Origin: Escarpia spicata
Lineage: Eukaryota; Annelida; Polychaeta; Sabellida; Siboglinidae
Length of the DNA: 64,000 bases
Reading direction: 5' to 3'
Assembly (NCBI GenBank): GCA_963995525.1
Contig: OZ023206.1
Coordinates: 71,887,490-71,951,489, forward strand
Positions 1-12,000 of the stretch are shown one piece after another; the first letter of the stretch is position 1; each line of letters opens with the position of its first letter. The notes beneath the pieces were generated by a model that was not told where the DNA came from, did no database searches, and worked only from the letters and a program-made list of their open reading frames with translations. The position numbers and the translations under genes are program-made.

Positions 1-604
1 CCTGTACCTATCTGGTTCAGTTGATACGCAGACACTAGCACCCAATGACTCATGGCTGTTAATTCCTTAGAAGACCTTACCAATTTCAGGCTGATTTCAA
101 AATAATAGATACTACTGTAACTTACACCCACCGATGGAGCAACAAACCCACAGCGTCATCACCATCACAGTGTTTTGAACTTACAGTGGCGCCACCTGGA
201 GAGTTGATCACCATTCAATGATATCATGTAGGAGAATAGCCCTCTAGAAAGTACAACATATCATAAATACTTAAGTAAATCACTCTAAAACTATTGTTTA
301 TTTAATCCATCTCCATTTGGTAGACCAGAGGCCAATGGTCCAAGGAAGCGAATGAACATAGCAAGAGGTGAGTGGACGCCAGCACCTGGGAGGCACCTGG
401 GAGGAGATACTGATGTTTTATGAGGTACATATTTTAATACCCTTGGAATTTAAAGGTAAGGGGCTTTGTAAATATTTAAAATTCCAATAATCCCCAACAA
501 ATTTGGAATTACAAAAATTAGATGCCACCCACCCACCCCATCCAAAAAAAATGGAAAGGCCTACAAATTGCAGTGATACATTGACATGTATCTACGTCCC
601 CTGA

Positions 605-1074
605 GCGAGGGGAAGGACATTGTTGTTTGTTTACCGGGGGGCTAGGATTGAACATGTAACTGACAGGGTAGAGAAGGTATTGGGACATGGCAAGGGGGGT
701 CTATACTGGTACATGTAGGAACAAATAATGCAGACAGGGAGGGAACAACTGCGATAGTACAGAAGTATAGACAGTTAGTGAGGAAGCTAAAGAAGACGAG
801 AGTCGAACAGGTTATTTTGTAAGGAATTTTGCCAGTAATGGGAGGAAGGGGGGCAACGTATAGAAACTGCAAGAGGATGGCGATCAATGCACTAGCTGAG
901 CAGATGTGTGAAGAAGAGGGGGTGGGATTCACAGATTTATGGGGATACTTTGTTGGGAGGGAAGATATGTACATGAGAGATGGCCTCCATCTTAGTGGAA
1001 AGGGGGCAGCAGTTTTCTCAGAGAATCTGCTGCAATCTGTTGACAGTGGGACAGGTTGCATCTGTTTAAACTAG
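605..1074 (+). pseudogene. LINE ORF1 remnant with SGNH/GDSL-esterase-like domain
   Basis: The frame reads DIVVCLPGARIEHVTDRVEK, then after an apparent one-base loss in the G-run near 692-697 continues ILVHVGTNNADREGTT, a stop at 821-823, GILPVMGGRG and finally MRDGLHLSGKGAAVF. The GTNN block and the terminal DGLHL (D-x-x-H) are the signatures of SGNH hydrolases that many CR1/L2 elements carry in ORF1. In such elements the domain is thought to aid interaction with membranes or the RNP; its role here is not shown. It is interrupted, so it is non-functional. Confidence 0.75.
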
Positions 1075-1085
1075 ATTTGCAGGGG

Positions 1086-3914
1086 GGACTCACAGAAAAG
1101 CCTGAAAATGGAGGCATACATAAAGACAGCACAAATAAATCAACAAATAACAGTCTGGAAAACTCTTCTGAAGCTGGATATAAATGTGTTTGTTTAAATG
1201 CAAGGAGTATAGTAAACAAAAGAAATGAACTAAACATTATGGTAGAAGATATTGACCCTCATATAATAGGTATAACCGAATCCTGGACCACCACCAATAT
1301 ATCAGATGCTGAATTGGGACTGACAGGATATGTAATGTTTAGAAAAGATAGAATAGGAAGAAAGGGAGGTGGAGTTATTTTATATATTAAAGAATCTATT
1401 CAGGCTTATGAAATAAAATTAGAAAGAGAAGCAGATTGCGAAGAAGCTGTTTGGTGTAACATAGTTACAGGAAACTCAACGTTAACAGTTGGGTTAGTTT
1501 ATCGAAGTCCAAACATAAGCATAGAAGAGAATGAAAAAATACAAAACGCTATAAGGGAAGTAAGCAAACGGGACTGTATTATTATGGGGGATTTTAACCA
1601 TGGGCATATACAATGGAAATCTCTACAGAGTATGGGGAGAGAGGACCACAAGTTTTTAGTTTTAGTTCAAGATACATTCCTTTCTCAACATGTGCTAGAA
1701 CCAACCAGGGGTGAGAATGTGTTAGACATAGTTTTGTCCTCACAGAATGAATTAGTTGACAATGTCAAGATATGTGAGCCACTGGGGAGTAGCGATCACA
1801 ACCAGATACATTTTACCATCAAAGTAAAATCAGAAAGGAATAGCAAAAAGCAGTATAGGAGAAATTTCCACAAAGGAAGGTATAAGGACATGAGGAAATA
1901 TTTAGCAAAGATAGACTGGAATAAGACACTGAAAAATAAGACGGCAACAGAATGCTGGAATATATTAAAGACTGAAATTAAGTGCATAATCGATAAATTT
2001 GTACTCTTCAAAAAACAAGGAAAACGGTCCAAAAAGAAACACTTACCGAAAGAAGCCATTAGAAAAATTAAGTATAAATAAATGATGTGGAAGTCATATA
2101 GATGTACTGGAAATGATGAAGACTACAACAATTATAAAGAAGCACTTAACCAAGCTACAGCTGAAATTAGAAATTCAAAGAGAAGCTATGAACAACAATT
2201 AGCTAGTAATATAAAACATGACAGCAAGAGTTTTTATGCGTATGTTCGAAGCAAACAGAAAGTTCAAGATAAGGTCGGTCCTCTAGAAGATAGTGCTGGA
2301 AATATAATATCAGAGGGATTCATAATGGCAGAAGACCTGAATGAGTACTTTAGTTCAGTGTTTACCAGGGAAGATATTAGTTCACTGCCAATACCAGAGG
2401 CTAAGTTCAAGGGGGCAGATTCAGACTATTTAGGACAATTAATTGTAACCCCGGAAATGGTAGCTAAGAAAATAAGGGCTATGAAGGAGAATAAATCACC
2501 TGGAGTGGATGGTATTCCACCCAAACTACTATTGGAAATTGTAGAACAAATTAGCATACCACTTGCAACAGTTTTCAACTTGTCATTAGAAGAGGGAGTG
2601 GTTCCTTTAGAATGGAAAGAAGCAAACATTATACCGTTATTCAAAAAAGGTTCGAGAAACAAGTCAGAGAACTATAGACCAGTGAGTTTAACATCAGTGA
2701 TTTGTAAATTATTAGAAAGACTAATTAAAGATCACATGGTGGATTTTCTTGTTAAACAAAACTTGATAAACCCATCTCAACATGGTTTTTTTTAAGCGAG
2801 GTCATGCTTAACAAATATGTTATGTTTTTTGGAAGACATCACTAAGTGGGTAGATGAGGGATCACCAGTAGATATCGTCTACTTAGATTTTCAAAAAGCT
2901 TTTGACAAAGTACCACATCAAAGATTACTGCTTAAACTAAAGGCCCATGGCATAGGAAATGGTATAATAAACTGGATAGAACAATGGCTGATTGACAGAA
3001 GACAATGTGTAGTAGTTGATGGGGAGGCTTCAAACTGGAAATCGGTGAGTGGGGTACCACAGGGATCAGTATTAGGTCCTATATTATTCTTAATATACAT
3101 CAACGATTTGGATGATGAAATAACAAGCAAGGTGTTGAAATTTGCGGATGATACAAAAGTGTTTAGAAGGATTAAAAGTGATGGAGATAGACAGCATTTA
3201 CAAGATGATCTTGACAGGTTGCTCAAATGGTCTGAAAAGTGGCAAATGATGTTCAATTTTGGGAAATGTAAATGCCTCCACATAGGACATGGGAACGAAG
3301 AGGTAGAATATACAATGGGGGGTACTGTACTAAGTACTACTATAAAAGAAAAGGACTTAGGGTTAACCGTTAGTGCTGATATGAAGATTTCAGAGCAGTG
3401 CAGAATTGCAGCTTCAAAGGGAAATCAAATCCTTGGATTAATTAGGCGAAACATAACATATAAGAAAAAAGAGCTAATAATACCGCTGTACAAAACAATA
3501 GTTAGGCCTCATTTAGAATATTGTATTCAAGCGTGGAGGCCATATCGCAGGAAGGACATAGATATGCTAGAAAGAGTGCAGAGGTGAGCAACTAAAATGA
3601 TACCAAATCTGAGGGATCTTAGTTATGAAATACGCCTAAAAAAATGCGGTTTAACAACACTAGAGACCAGGAGATTGAGAGGAGATCAGATAGAAGTGTT
3701 TAAAATATTGAAGGGTTATGAAAATATTGATAGAAATATGTTTTTCTCAGTTAAGAAAGATAGAAGGACTAGAGGACATGATCTTGCATTAGCAAAGGAG
3801 CAGAGTAGATTGGATATAAGAAAGTTTTCATTTTCACAAAGGACTGTAAATTAATGGAACAGATTACCTGCTGATTGTGTGGGTGCTAGTAGCGTGAATA
3901 TGTTTAAAAATTAA
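1086..3914 (+). pseudogene. LINE ORF2: endonuclease and reverse transcriptase, with in-frame stops
   Basis: The endonuclease part shows CLNARSIVNKRNELN near 1190, GITESW near 1270, GDFNHGHIQW near 1590 and SSDHNQIHF near 1788; these are the apurinic-endonuclease motifs including the catalytic D and H residues. The reverse transcriptase shows KSPGVDGIPPKLL, YRPVSLTSVICKLLE, YLDFQKAFDKVPH, GVPQGSVLGPILFLIYINDL and the catalytic FADD at 3141-3152. The CR1/L2-type tail IVRPHLEYCIQAWRP ends in ERVQR then TGA. All segments lie in one frame. The TGA at 3585 replaces an expected arginine codon, consistent with CGA-to-TGA decay. The protein would have made the element's own cDNA copies; it cannot be made from this copy. 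Confidence 0.92.
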
Positions 3915-5337
3915 ATCGACACATACCTCAGACGGGCGGGATACACATAGATAAAAAGGTCGGACTCTCGATAAGCCAAGGGCTTCCTTGTCCACCTGCT
4001 ACCTAGAGTTAATTCTCTGGGTGGCAATCTTGTTAAATCTTGTCAATCTTGTTAAGTCTTCGAGTGACAAAGTTGCTAAGAATAATTACCGGGGTATGTA
4101 CAGACAGGTTCCCAATTCTTTCTATTAAAAAGAATGTTTAGAACATATTACACGTCAGTGAATTGCACTTGGTTTATTATATCAACAACTAACTACATGT
4201 TTACAGGCACAACTGAAAATGTATATAAAGAGCAGAATTTGTCCACATTTTCAATTTTTTTTATTCAAAATGGACCCTTCACCCACCCACCCACATCCAA
4301 ATTTGTTTCGGATTATTGGAATTTTTTCTATTTACAAAGCCCCTAAGTGTACAGGACTCGATCTGGATGGAAACAAGATCTGCTTAAAGTTAAAATGAAC
4401 AACTTTGAAAGTCCCATTCTAGCCAGCCCTGCTTTATTAAGCCATGGATACAAGGAACGTCGGATGTAAGGATTGGTTTCACTACGTCTCAATGTATTCC
4501 TTATAACAACTGCCTTGCACATTTGAACAAATTTGTTTCTTTGAAAAAAGGGCAAAGCATGTAAATAAAATCCTTGAATGGATGTTTCTGACAGATTAGA
4601 TGTATCACAAATTACATGTTTTTTTCCTTGGGGCTAGGTGTGCATCAGGTGACATGAGACAGAAACCAAAGCCGGGTGTCCCGTCTCACTAATGGAGAGT
4701 AATGAAAATGATAGAGCCAGTTAAAGACATCGTTGTTCTCAATTGTCCCTGTGGCGCATTGTGTAGGTTCAAAGAATACAATTGCCTGCATTTAAAAGAA
4801 ACCGCAGAGTGTAGGTGTTGTTGTCAAAGTACATACAACTCAGTGGAATCATGAGGACTGTCTACATGTGTCAGGTGACACTGGCTCAGGTGACTGCAAG
4901 TTCTTTACAGTGAAAGGAATAATAATAATAATTATATAATAATAATAGCAGACTTCTACATCACCTACACCCTCAGGAACCAGAGCTACGAGACAAAACA
5001 AACAAGACTCATTAGGCAAATAACACTAACAGGGATGTGCAAGAATCATCATTAGAATATGGGATTGCCAATGATTTAGGGTCAGAATTTCAAACAAACA
5101 AGTCTCAAGTTTATTTTTACGAAAATGGCTAGTTTTAGATGATTTTAGAGATTTTATCTAAGAGAAAATGTTGACTTGTTATAACGATGCCTGCTGCCTG
5201 TGCTGGAACTTGTTTTCTAAGTGATCATTTATTCACAGAGAATGCAATACATTTTTTGTAAACTTTATCAGTTTGCTTAAACTTCACTGAGGCTTATGTA
5301 TAGCACATTGAAAACAATGTTGATTGATGTTTAAACA

Positions 5338-5451
5338 TAACTGTACCGAGTGAACGTAACTGTACCGAGTGAACGTAACTGTACCGAGTGAACGTAACTG
5401 TACCGAGTGAACGTAACTGTACTGAGTGAACTTAACTGTACTGAGTGAATA
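5338..5451. repeat. 19-bp minisatellite, 6 copies
   Basis: The unit TAACTGTACCGAGTGAACG is repeated six times head to tail. The first four copies are almost identical and the last two carry ACTGAG and CTTAAC variants, so divergence rises toward the high-coordinate edge. Confidence 0.95.
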
Positions 5452-8111
5452 GTCTAGGCCATATATGCAATCAATTTAATAAAAAAACGTATTGTTTTGT
5501 TAAAATCATTCACATAATTGACTTAAGTTGTTATATCAGGTAATTTGCAAAAGTGTGTTTATCTGATAGTATCCACTGGCTGATTGCATTTGTTATTTCT
5601 TACCAAATTATGATTGGGCCTATTCGAAAATAATTTATTTTATGATTTCGTCAAACTAAATAAAAAGATTGCCACAGACAAGAGAGCATTTCATAGCTGA
5701 TACTAGATAAATTCAATTTTTGTATGAAATGAGTCTCAAACAAGCAAGCGAAAAAGGTAAATTCAGCAGCAGGTTTAAACCATAATAGTGTGAGAAGAAA
5801 AAATATATAAATGAAAGCCTCTACAAGATAATTAACATCGCGGATATGTTAAAAAGAAAATGTTTGAATATAAAAGAATTTGTTTAACTCCTTGGCTAAT
5901 CTGGTATGATCTACCATATAATGAGTGCACATTTAAACAAGTTTAAAACCACTACATTATAAACTGTTGAATAATTGAATGTTGATGAGGAAAAAAATTG
6001 AAAACTTCTGTTAACCTTCTTCTGTTGTTGTAGTATAGTAGCCATGGTAAGCCTATATTTGCACTGTCTACTCACTGTTAGTAGGATCAGACATAGATGC
6101 CTGAGGAAGTGAGAAGACGCCATTTCTGGTGCATAATGAAGCAGAAGGATAGTCTCTCCTAATTACCCATCATATCCAGAGTGGTGTTTTACTAGTTGTG
6201 CCTGTGTCTTTACTTGTGTTCTACCCAAGGTCCATTAGAGAACATCCCCCACTGTCTGTGGGCTGCCTGCAGTGGGTGATGTTGACTTTGGAGGAATGCC
6301 CCTGTCAGTGTGTGGAAGTACATCTGCCAGTTGGTGCTCTCTGTGTAACCTTCTGTCACTCCACCACAAAGACTACACAAATAATGCCTCCTGTCAGTAG
6401 CCACCTAAGAGGGGACACCATGGACAAGGCAGACAGAGTGCCTCTTTTAACTTCAGGTTGTGCTTATGGTATTGAGCAGTTTTGTTCTGTTTAGCATCAA
6501 AAAGTAATGACTGCTGCCACAGAACTTCTTAATTTTGTAATACCTGTATAAATTCCAGGCTGTCATTTCTGAGCTGACATAATATATATATATATACGTA
6601 CATATATATATTACACAATCAAAGGAATCGAATAGTTCGAAGTGTTACACAAAATTGGGATTGGGATTCAACTGAGAAAAAATCAAGGTGGCAATTTCAA
6701 CCAGTGAGCTAAAACATATTTTTAATTCAATCAATGTTTTCAATGTAAATTAACATGCACTAGTCTTCAATTAAATGGGCTAAGTACTGGTATAAATGGA
6801 AATAGGAAGTATGTAGTAAAGTACAATTGTAATCTGAGAAAGCTAATGCATTACTAATGCAGTCCTGAACACTGTTTTAGTTAGGTTACTGCCTGTGACC
6901 ATCTTCCAAACTGGCGTCTCCTGCTGTTATTGATTTGGATATAGCCATCATCAAATATTCTCGCTATGTTCCATGGCAGTAATACTGCCTGCAACTGTCT
7001 ATATGTATCTGTCTGTCTGCGATGTGACAGGGCCATTGTTACACTCACCACTCTCAACAACCCATTAGAGGGTTATAAATACGGAGCAGCTTTTTAAAGA
7101 TCCGTTTCTTTTTGTGTCAAAATTGTTTTGTCGCAACAAAGGTGTCATTATATGTGGCGTGACAGACATCATCTACAGGTGTTCTAGTGTTATATTAGAC
7201 TCTGAGTTATTTGTGAACCTGTAAATCAACCCAGTCATTGAGTCCGCCTGGTGGTAATTATAATGTAAACATGAATTATGTAGGTATGAATGACATGTGG
7301 GCTGATGGGTGGGTTTCAGAGTGGTTATGACAACTAGAGGACTGGAGATATACCTTAGATGGTCATGACATGGAACACGAGGGAAGATTTGGTGTCATTA
7401 CAATTATAGCACTGTCATGTAGATTCACAGCAGACGTCTTGTGTTGAATGTTGAAGCTGAACGTAAACGATTATGTTAATGATAGCAATGGAAACATGTA
7501 TAAAAAAGAAAATAGTCTAGTCCTAGTCAATTTATCTTGGGAATTTTCTTTGGAAGGCAATAGATAAACAGACAGATGGACGGACGGACGGACAGACAGA
7601 GTTTATTTTTGGATCTTTCAATCTTTTAAAAATATTTCATAGTTGTTGAAATCTGGTCATGAAAAAGTGGGAAACATCCTCCACTCAACTTTAGTTTCTT
7701 TATCGTGTTAATGTGCTCTATTTATGGGTTGTCATTTATATGTTTTGTTCTCATTTGTGAAAACGATAGCATAAAAAAATCTGAAATCACCAGAGGCAGA
7801 GTAAAAATAATAGCATATGGCTAGAACGACCTTGTATGTGAGTTGCAGCAAATAGTTCGATTTTACAATGAATATTCTTTGTTTTTGAAAACTACAAAGA
7901 AGCGAAACATTGCATCCAAAAATTGGGAAATCTGGACCAAGGGGAAAACTACCGGTAGTATGTCCCACCCGAACGCAGTAATGTTGACAACTTGATATCT
8001 GTGACATTTGCAGAACAAATGAGAATGAGTGAGGAGAAACTGACAAGCAAGGAGAGCATGGAAAACAGAAGAGGAAATCAAAAAATTTGATTAATGAAGA
8101 GACAATGTTAA

Positions 8112-8778
8112 GGCCAGACACGGCAGGTAGATAGGATTATTTTTTAATTTGTGCAAACAGTTCAATTTTTTCTGCCCAATGCATGAAATGGGTCCTGAGT
8201 AAAATATATATTGAACTTTTTTCAGCCAGACCCCCTGTTTCCATGGTAACAAACAAAATGGCCGCCATTTTGAGCAAATATTGGCAAATTTGGAAAAGCT
8301 GCCACTTTTTATTGAATCCACATATAGGTATAATTCTTGCAAATCCATGTTCTCTATAGAGTCTATTGTGCAATGATCAGAGCATTTTTTGAAATGTTGT
8401 GTTTTTTTTTTGTATTTTTTTTTTTGTAAAATACAAAACAAATCTTGTTTTTTGGCAACATATATGGCTATATCTTTCAAACTATTCATGATTTTACTTT
8501 ATTTACATAGCATAATTATTCCAAGAGATATCCCGTTTCCAAATGCAGAAATTTGAAGAAAAATGTTTTTGAGAAAATGGCTGTCAAAGATTGCATAATG
8601 GATTTCATTACATGATATCGACGTGCTTGATCCATGATTAAAACTCACTTAGAGGTATGTAATTGTCATAGAAGTTAACTTTATTGATAGTATGCATACA
8701 AAGGTATAATAATCTGGCAGAAAACCGTTTTCAGTATTTTTTTTCAAAAAACACCATTTCACCAGGGGTGTCTGGCTT
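8112..8778. mobile_element. TTAA-flanked short-TIR element (piggyBac- or Kolobok-type MITE)
   Basis: The left end TTAA-GGCCAGACAC (8108-8121) and right end GTGTCTGGCT-TTAA (8769-8782) are inverted, with one mismatch in ten TIR bases. Both are bounded by TTAA, the target duplication of piggyBac and Kolobok transposons. The 667-bp interior has no transposase and contains T-rich tracts. It also holds an RFX-type X-box palindrome (8237-8250) and a second palindrome with an ATGGCGG-like core (8254-8272). TIRs this short could arise by chance, but their position exactly inside two TTAA sites supports the call. Confidence 0.6.
8237..8272. promoter_or_regulatory. X-box-like and YY1-like palindromes inside a MITE
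   Basis: GTTTCCATGGTAAC (8237-8250) fits the RFX X-box consensus GTHNYYATRRNAAC at every position. Three bases later CAAAATGGC-C-GCCATTTTG (8254-8272) is a perfect 9+1+9 palindrome with two opposed AAAATGGC half-sites, resembling YY1 sites. Whether any factor binds is inference; both lie within the TTAA-flanked element. Confidence 0.4.
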
Positions 8779-8985
8779 TAAGACAAATCTAGAAAAATGG
8801 CAGGAACTTGCAAAAAGGAGAAGTGCACAAGAATATTGCAGAAGACTGAGATAGGTGGTGAGGTATCGCCGAGAGGGTGGAACGGACCGAGTAATGCAGT
8901 CCCCACCCCATAAGGGATTGGGGGTGAGAGGTGAAAGAAGAGGACAAATATCTCAGGTGTGTAGAGAACTGAAGGATGTACTCAC

Positions 8986-9060
8986 AGGATCTTGAGGTTT
9001 GTGAGTTTCTTGAACAGTTCACTGCTCTCTACTCGCTCAATGTTGTTGTCAGCAAGCTTC
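8986..9060 (-). CDS. slit: Slit domain 3, LRR exon 1
   Basis: A 75-nt, phase 2-2 exon, one codon longer than the other LRR exons. It codes [17 protein letters not shown] then KKLTNLKIL. The extra residue also occurs in SLIT2 at this repeat ([26 protein letters not shown], 25 residues). The acceptor is TTTCAG and the donor GTGAGT. It is the last Slit exon recognised toward the 3' end; the next repeat should lie below 8986. Confidence 0.95.
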
Positions 9061-12000
9061 CTGAAAACAACAACAACATTGTGTGTGACTCCTCTGAGTT
9101 TATAATTTAACAAAACAATTGTGCAAAGCAAACCTCAATTGGTTTGACATCTGTGGTTCACTCACGGGCTCAAAAGACAAACAATTTGAGATATTCTGTG
9201 GTAATATGTAAATTCCTTCAGGACTCAAATGGTACATTCATATAGGTTGATGTTTTACCATAATGATAAGGATAAGAATGGATTAAATATTCTCTATCAT
9301 TGTTAAATGCAATGAGTATTTTAAACTTAGATTCCAAGGTTAACCCATACTCCAAAGCCCCAACCCAAACCACCAATTATAACCAAATACCTTTCCATTA
9401 AATATGATAAAAATACAAAAGCTAATTGTGACATGCTTAAGATAAAGACAGGGTACATTGGGGAATTAACTTACAGTTCTGTGGTGTACATGGGGATATC
9501 CTGGGGAATGCGGTCCAGTTTGAGCCCGGAGCAGTCAACCACTGTGCCCTCACAGGTGCAGCGGTCCGGACACTGGCTGTCAATCAAACATATTCCGGCC
9601 CTCTTTGTGCGATGCTCTTCTGACCCTAAAAAAAATGTTAATTAATTTATTATGCATAATTCCTCATACGATTGTTAAATATGACAGAGCCTAAAAGAAG
9701 ACAACACTATATACTGTGAACTACCACATTTCTTTCAAATTTTGTAATGCTATAATTAAATTATTACGACTCCCTAGCACTTTCATCAATCTGTTGATTA
9801 CCTTAATTATTGTTATTAAAATATGTCTTTAGTACAGTTCTGTGAGTCTTCAACCTGTAGTTTAGAAGCAAAAAATTAATAAAGTGGCATGTATTCCCAG
9901 TTGTTAGATATTAAAAGCATCCATATGGCCGGTCAGACTGTGACTTGCTGAAGATACAAGGTGACTTTTGGGACATGTATGGAAGATTTCACAACTTGTC
10001 ATGCCACATCAACACACAGAAAGCAACACATGACACCCACTAGCATAACAGCTTTATGAAACCGTAAACTCTCAACTTACATAAGACCAAAAAACAGCTG
10101 ATATATAACATACCAGCCATGTCTTAGCAGGGCGGAGGTGAAGTGGGAACAGATAAAATGAGAAACAAGACAACTTGACAGGGTTGCAGGCCCTGAAATT
10201 AATCATCAATAAAGAGTAGGACATCTTGCAGACAGACTTTATTAGAGACGATGATAGTGTCTTATCTTAATCCCTCTAAACACTGTCAAGTTTGCCAGGT
10301 GGAGTTAATTTCTCCTCATTAAGATCTATCTGATCTGACAGGCACTTCTACTGTCTAAAGTAAAACATCCCTGCCCAGGGTGCTTCTGAATGATAGAAGA
10401 CAGACCTTTTTGGGGCAGATATTATAATATATTGTCATGTTTGCTATATTTAGGATGGGCACATCAGCAAACTTCAATGAGTTACATATGATAAGCAGTT
10501 AATATTAATTGCACCACAGATAACAAGTGCAGAACAACAGGACCACATGCGGAACTTCAGCAATAAGACCAAGTGTGAAACCTCAGTAATAAGACCAAGT
10601 GTGAAACCTCAGTAATAAGACCAAGTGTGAAACCTCAGCAATAAGACCAGGTGTGAAACCTCAGTAATAAGACCAAGTGTGAAACCTCAGCAATAAGACC
10701 AAGTGTGAAACCTCAGCAATAAGACCAAGTGTGAAACCTTAGCAATAAGACCAAGTGTGAAACCTCAGTAATAAGACCAAGTGTGAAACTAGTGAAAATG
10801 GTCTTAGTGTTTGCAAGTTTGAAGCTGGGCCTGTAAATTTTCAAATTGCAAACAAAATATTCATATTGTAAGGTGACTCTATTGACAATATTCATATTGT
10901 AAAGATACTATATTGACAATATTCATATTGTAAAGAGACGCTATTGACAATATTCATATTGTAAAGATACTATATTGACAATATTCATATTGTAAAGATA
11001 CTATATTGACAATATCGTAGTAACTGGCTACACAAGGCCTGGTTACATTGAAGACAACCAATTCAGCTAATTTGCTCTTGAAAACTACCACCCACGCTGA
11101 TTCTAGGTAATCCAACCGAGCACTCCTTTTAATATATTGTCAGTTTTGCTGACATGACAACAACAATATGACATGTCTGCCATGTGTTAATAACCTGGCC
11201 AAGTGTCACACCATCTGTGTGACGTCTGCTATGTTAATTGGCGCTATCTACACAACAACACTGATGAAAATTTCATCTTATGCAAACTTTGTCCCAACAC
11301 AACAAATGAACCAAACACACATTGAGAATGTTATCTTTACTTATTAGAGATCTACTTGACATGTTAATGAATGGCATGTATCCCAAATATGTCAAACCCG
11401 GCCATTCAGCTGTCTGATACCATTTGTCTGACATTTTGCTGTGACGGGACAAACAAATAAGACATAAATCATGGAATCGGTAATGTAATAAATTAATTGA
11501 TATCTAAATCACTGCATAAGTGATCTAACAAACAAAGACCATCACAGTTTATCTGATGCTTTGAGATAACAGATTCATCGTTTTTTCTAGTTGGACAAGA
11601 CACATTTTTTCAGTTTGACACATTACTCTAGTTTTATTGCATAACAAACTGTTGCGTAGCAGATTTTCTCAGTTGATTCCGAGGTTAAGTCTCGCGGCCA
11701 GTTTTTAGAATGTTTTAATTGAAGCATATTTACCCATTCCATGTATGTATCCGTTCTCTATGGATTTTTAATGCCAAAATAACTATTGAGATATTGAATT
11801 TACCGTTTACCAAGAAAATAACCAAACACATGGTCGGTATAATACTGAATGAATATAGGTTAATGTTATAACGGGTACTTTTAGACTATCAGTACAGCAA
11901 TGTTCTTCCTCACATTTTCACACTGAAAATATCCATGTTAAAAAACTCTGGGTTTTGGTTCTGACCAATTGGGCACTCTGAGTTACATGGTTCACCAGTC

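Larger units (their letters stand above)
600..4057 (+). mobile_element. CR1/L2-clade non-LTR retrotransposon, inactive
   Basis: This is a plus-strand LINE with an ORF1 remnant ending in an SGNH-hydrolase-like domain, then ORF2 with an apurinic-type endonuclease and a reverse transcriptase. The 3' end carries short direct units of the type AATCTTGTTA (4028-4057), as CR1/L2 elements usually end in a short tandem repeat and not poly-A. ORF2 stays in one frame and is broken only by stops at 2079, 2793, 3585, 3852 and 3912, so the copy is dead but not very old. A 5'-truncated relative at 45211-45510 has sense codons at the positions of the last two stops. The true 5' end is not clear. Confidence 0.9.
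457..4346. mobile_element. PIF/Harbinger-like TIR element with TAA target duplication, split by a LINE
   Basis: Positions 460-507 and 4296-4343 are inverted copies of each other, 48 nt with five mismatches (GGGGCTTTGTAAAT... in the left arm). Each is directly flanked on the outside by TAA (457-459 and 4344-4346), a 3-bp duplication of the type made by PIF/Harbinger transposases. The space between is filled by a CR1-like LINE (about 600-4057), leaving roughly 140 bp and 290 bp of apparent original element. The superfamily is inferred from the TAA duplication only; no transposase is present. Confidence 0.7.
4347..8985. other. Slit intron or 3' flank with short repeats
   Basis: No Slit exon was recognised here, although the second LRR of domain 3 would be expected next. 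The stretch is AT-rich and holds an AAT microsatellite (4919-4948), a 19-bp minisatellite (5338-5451), a TA run (6583-6612) and the TTAA-flanked element at 8112-8778. The open frames of 60-130 codons here have no recognisable domain, and several lie inside the repeat element. Confidence 0.6.
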
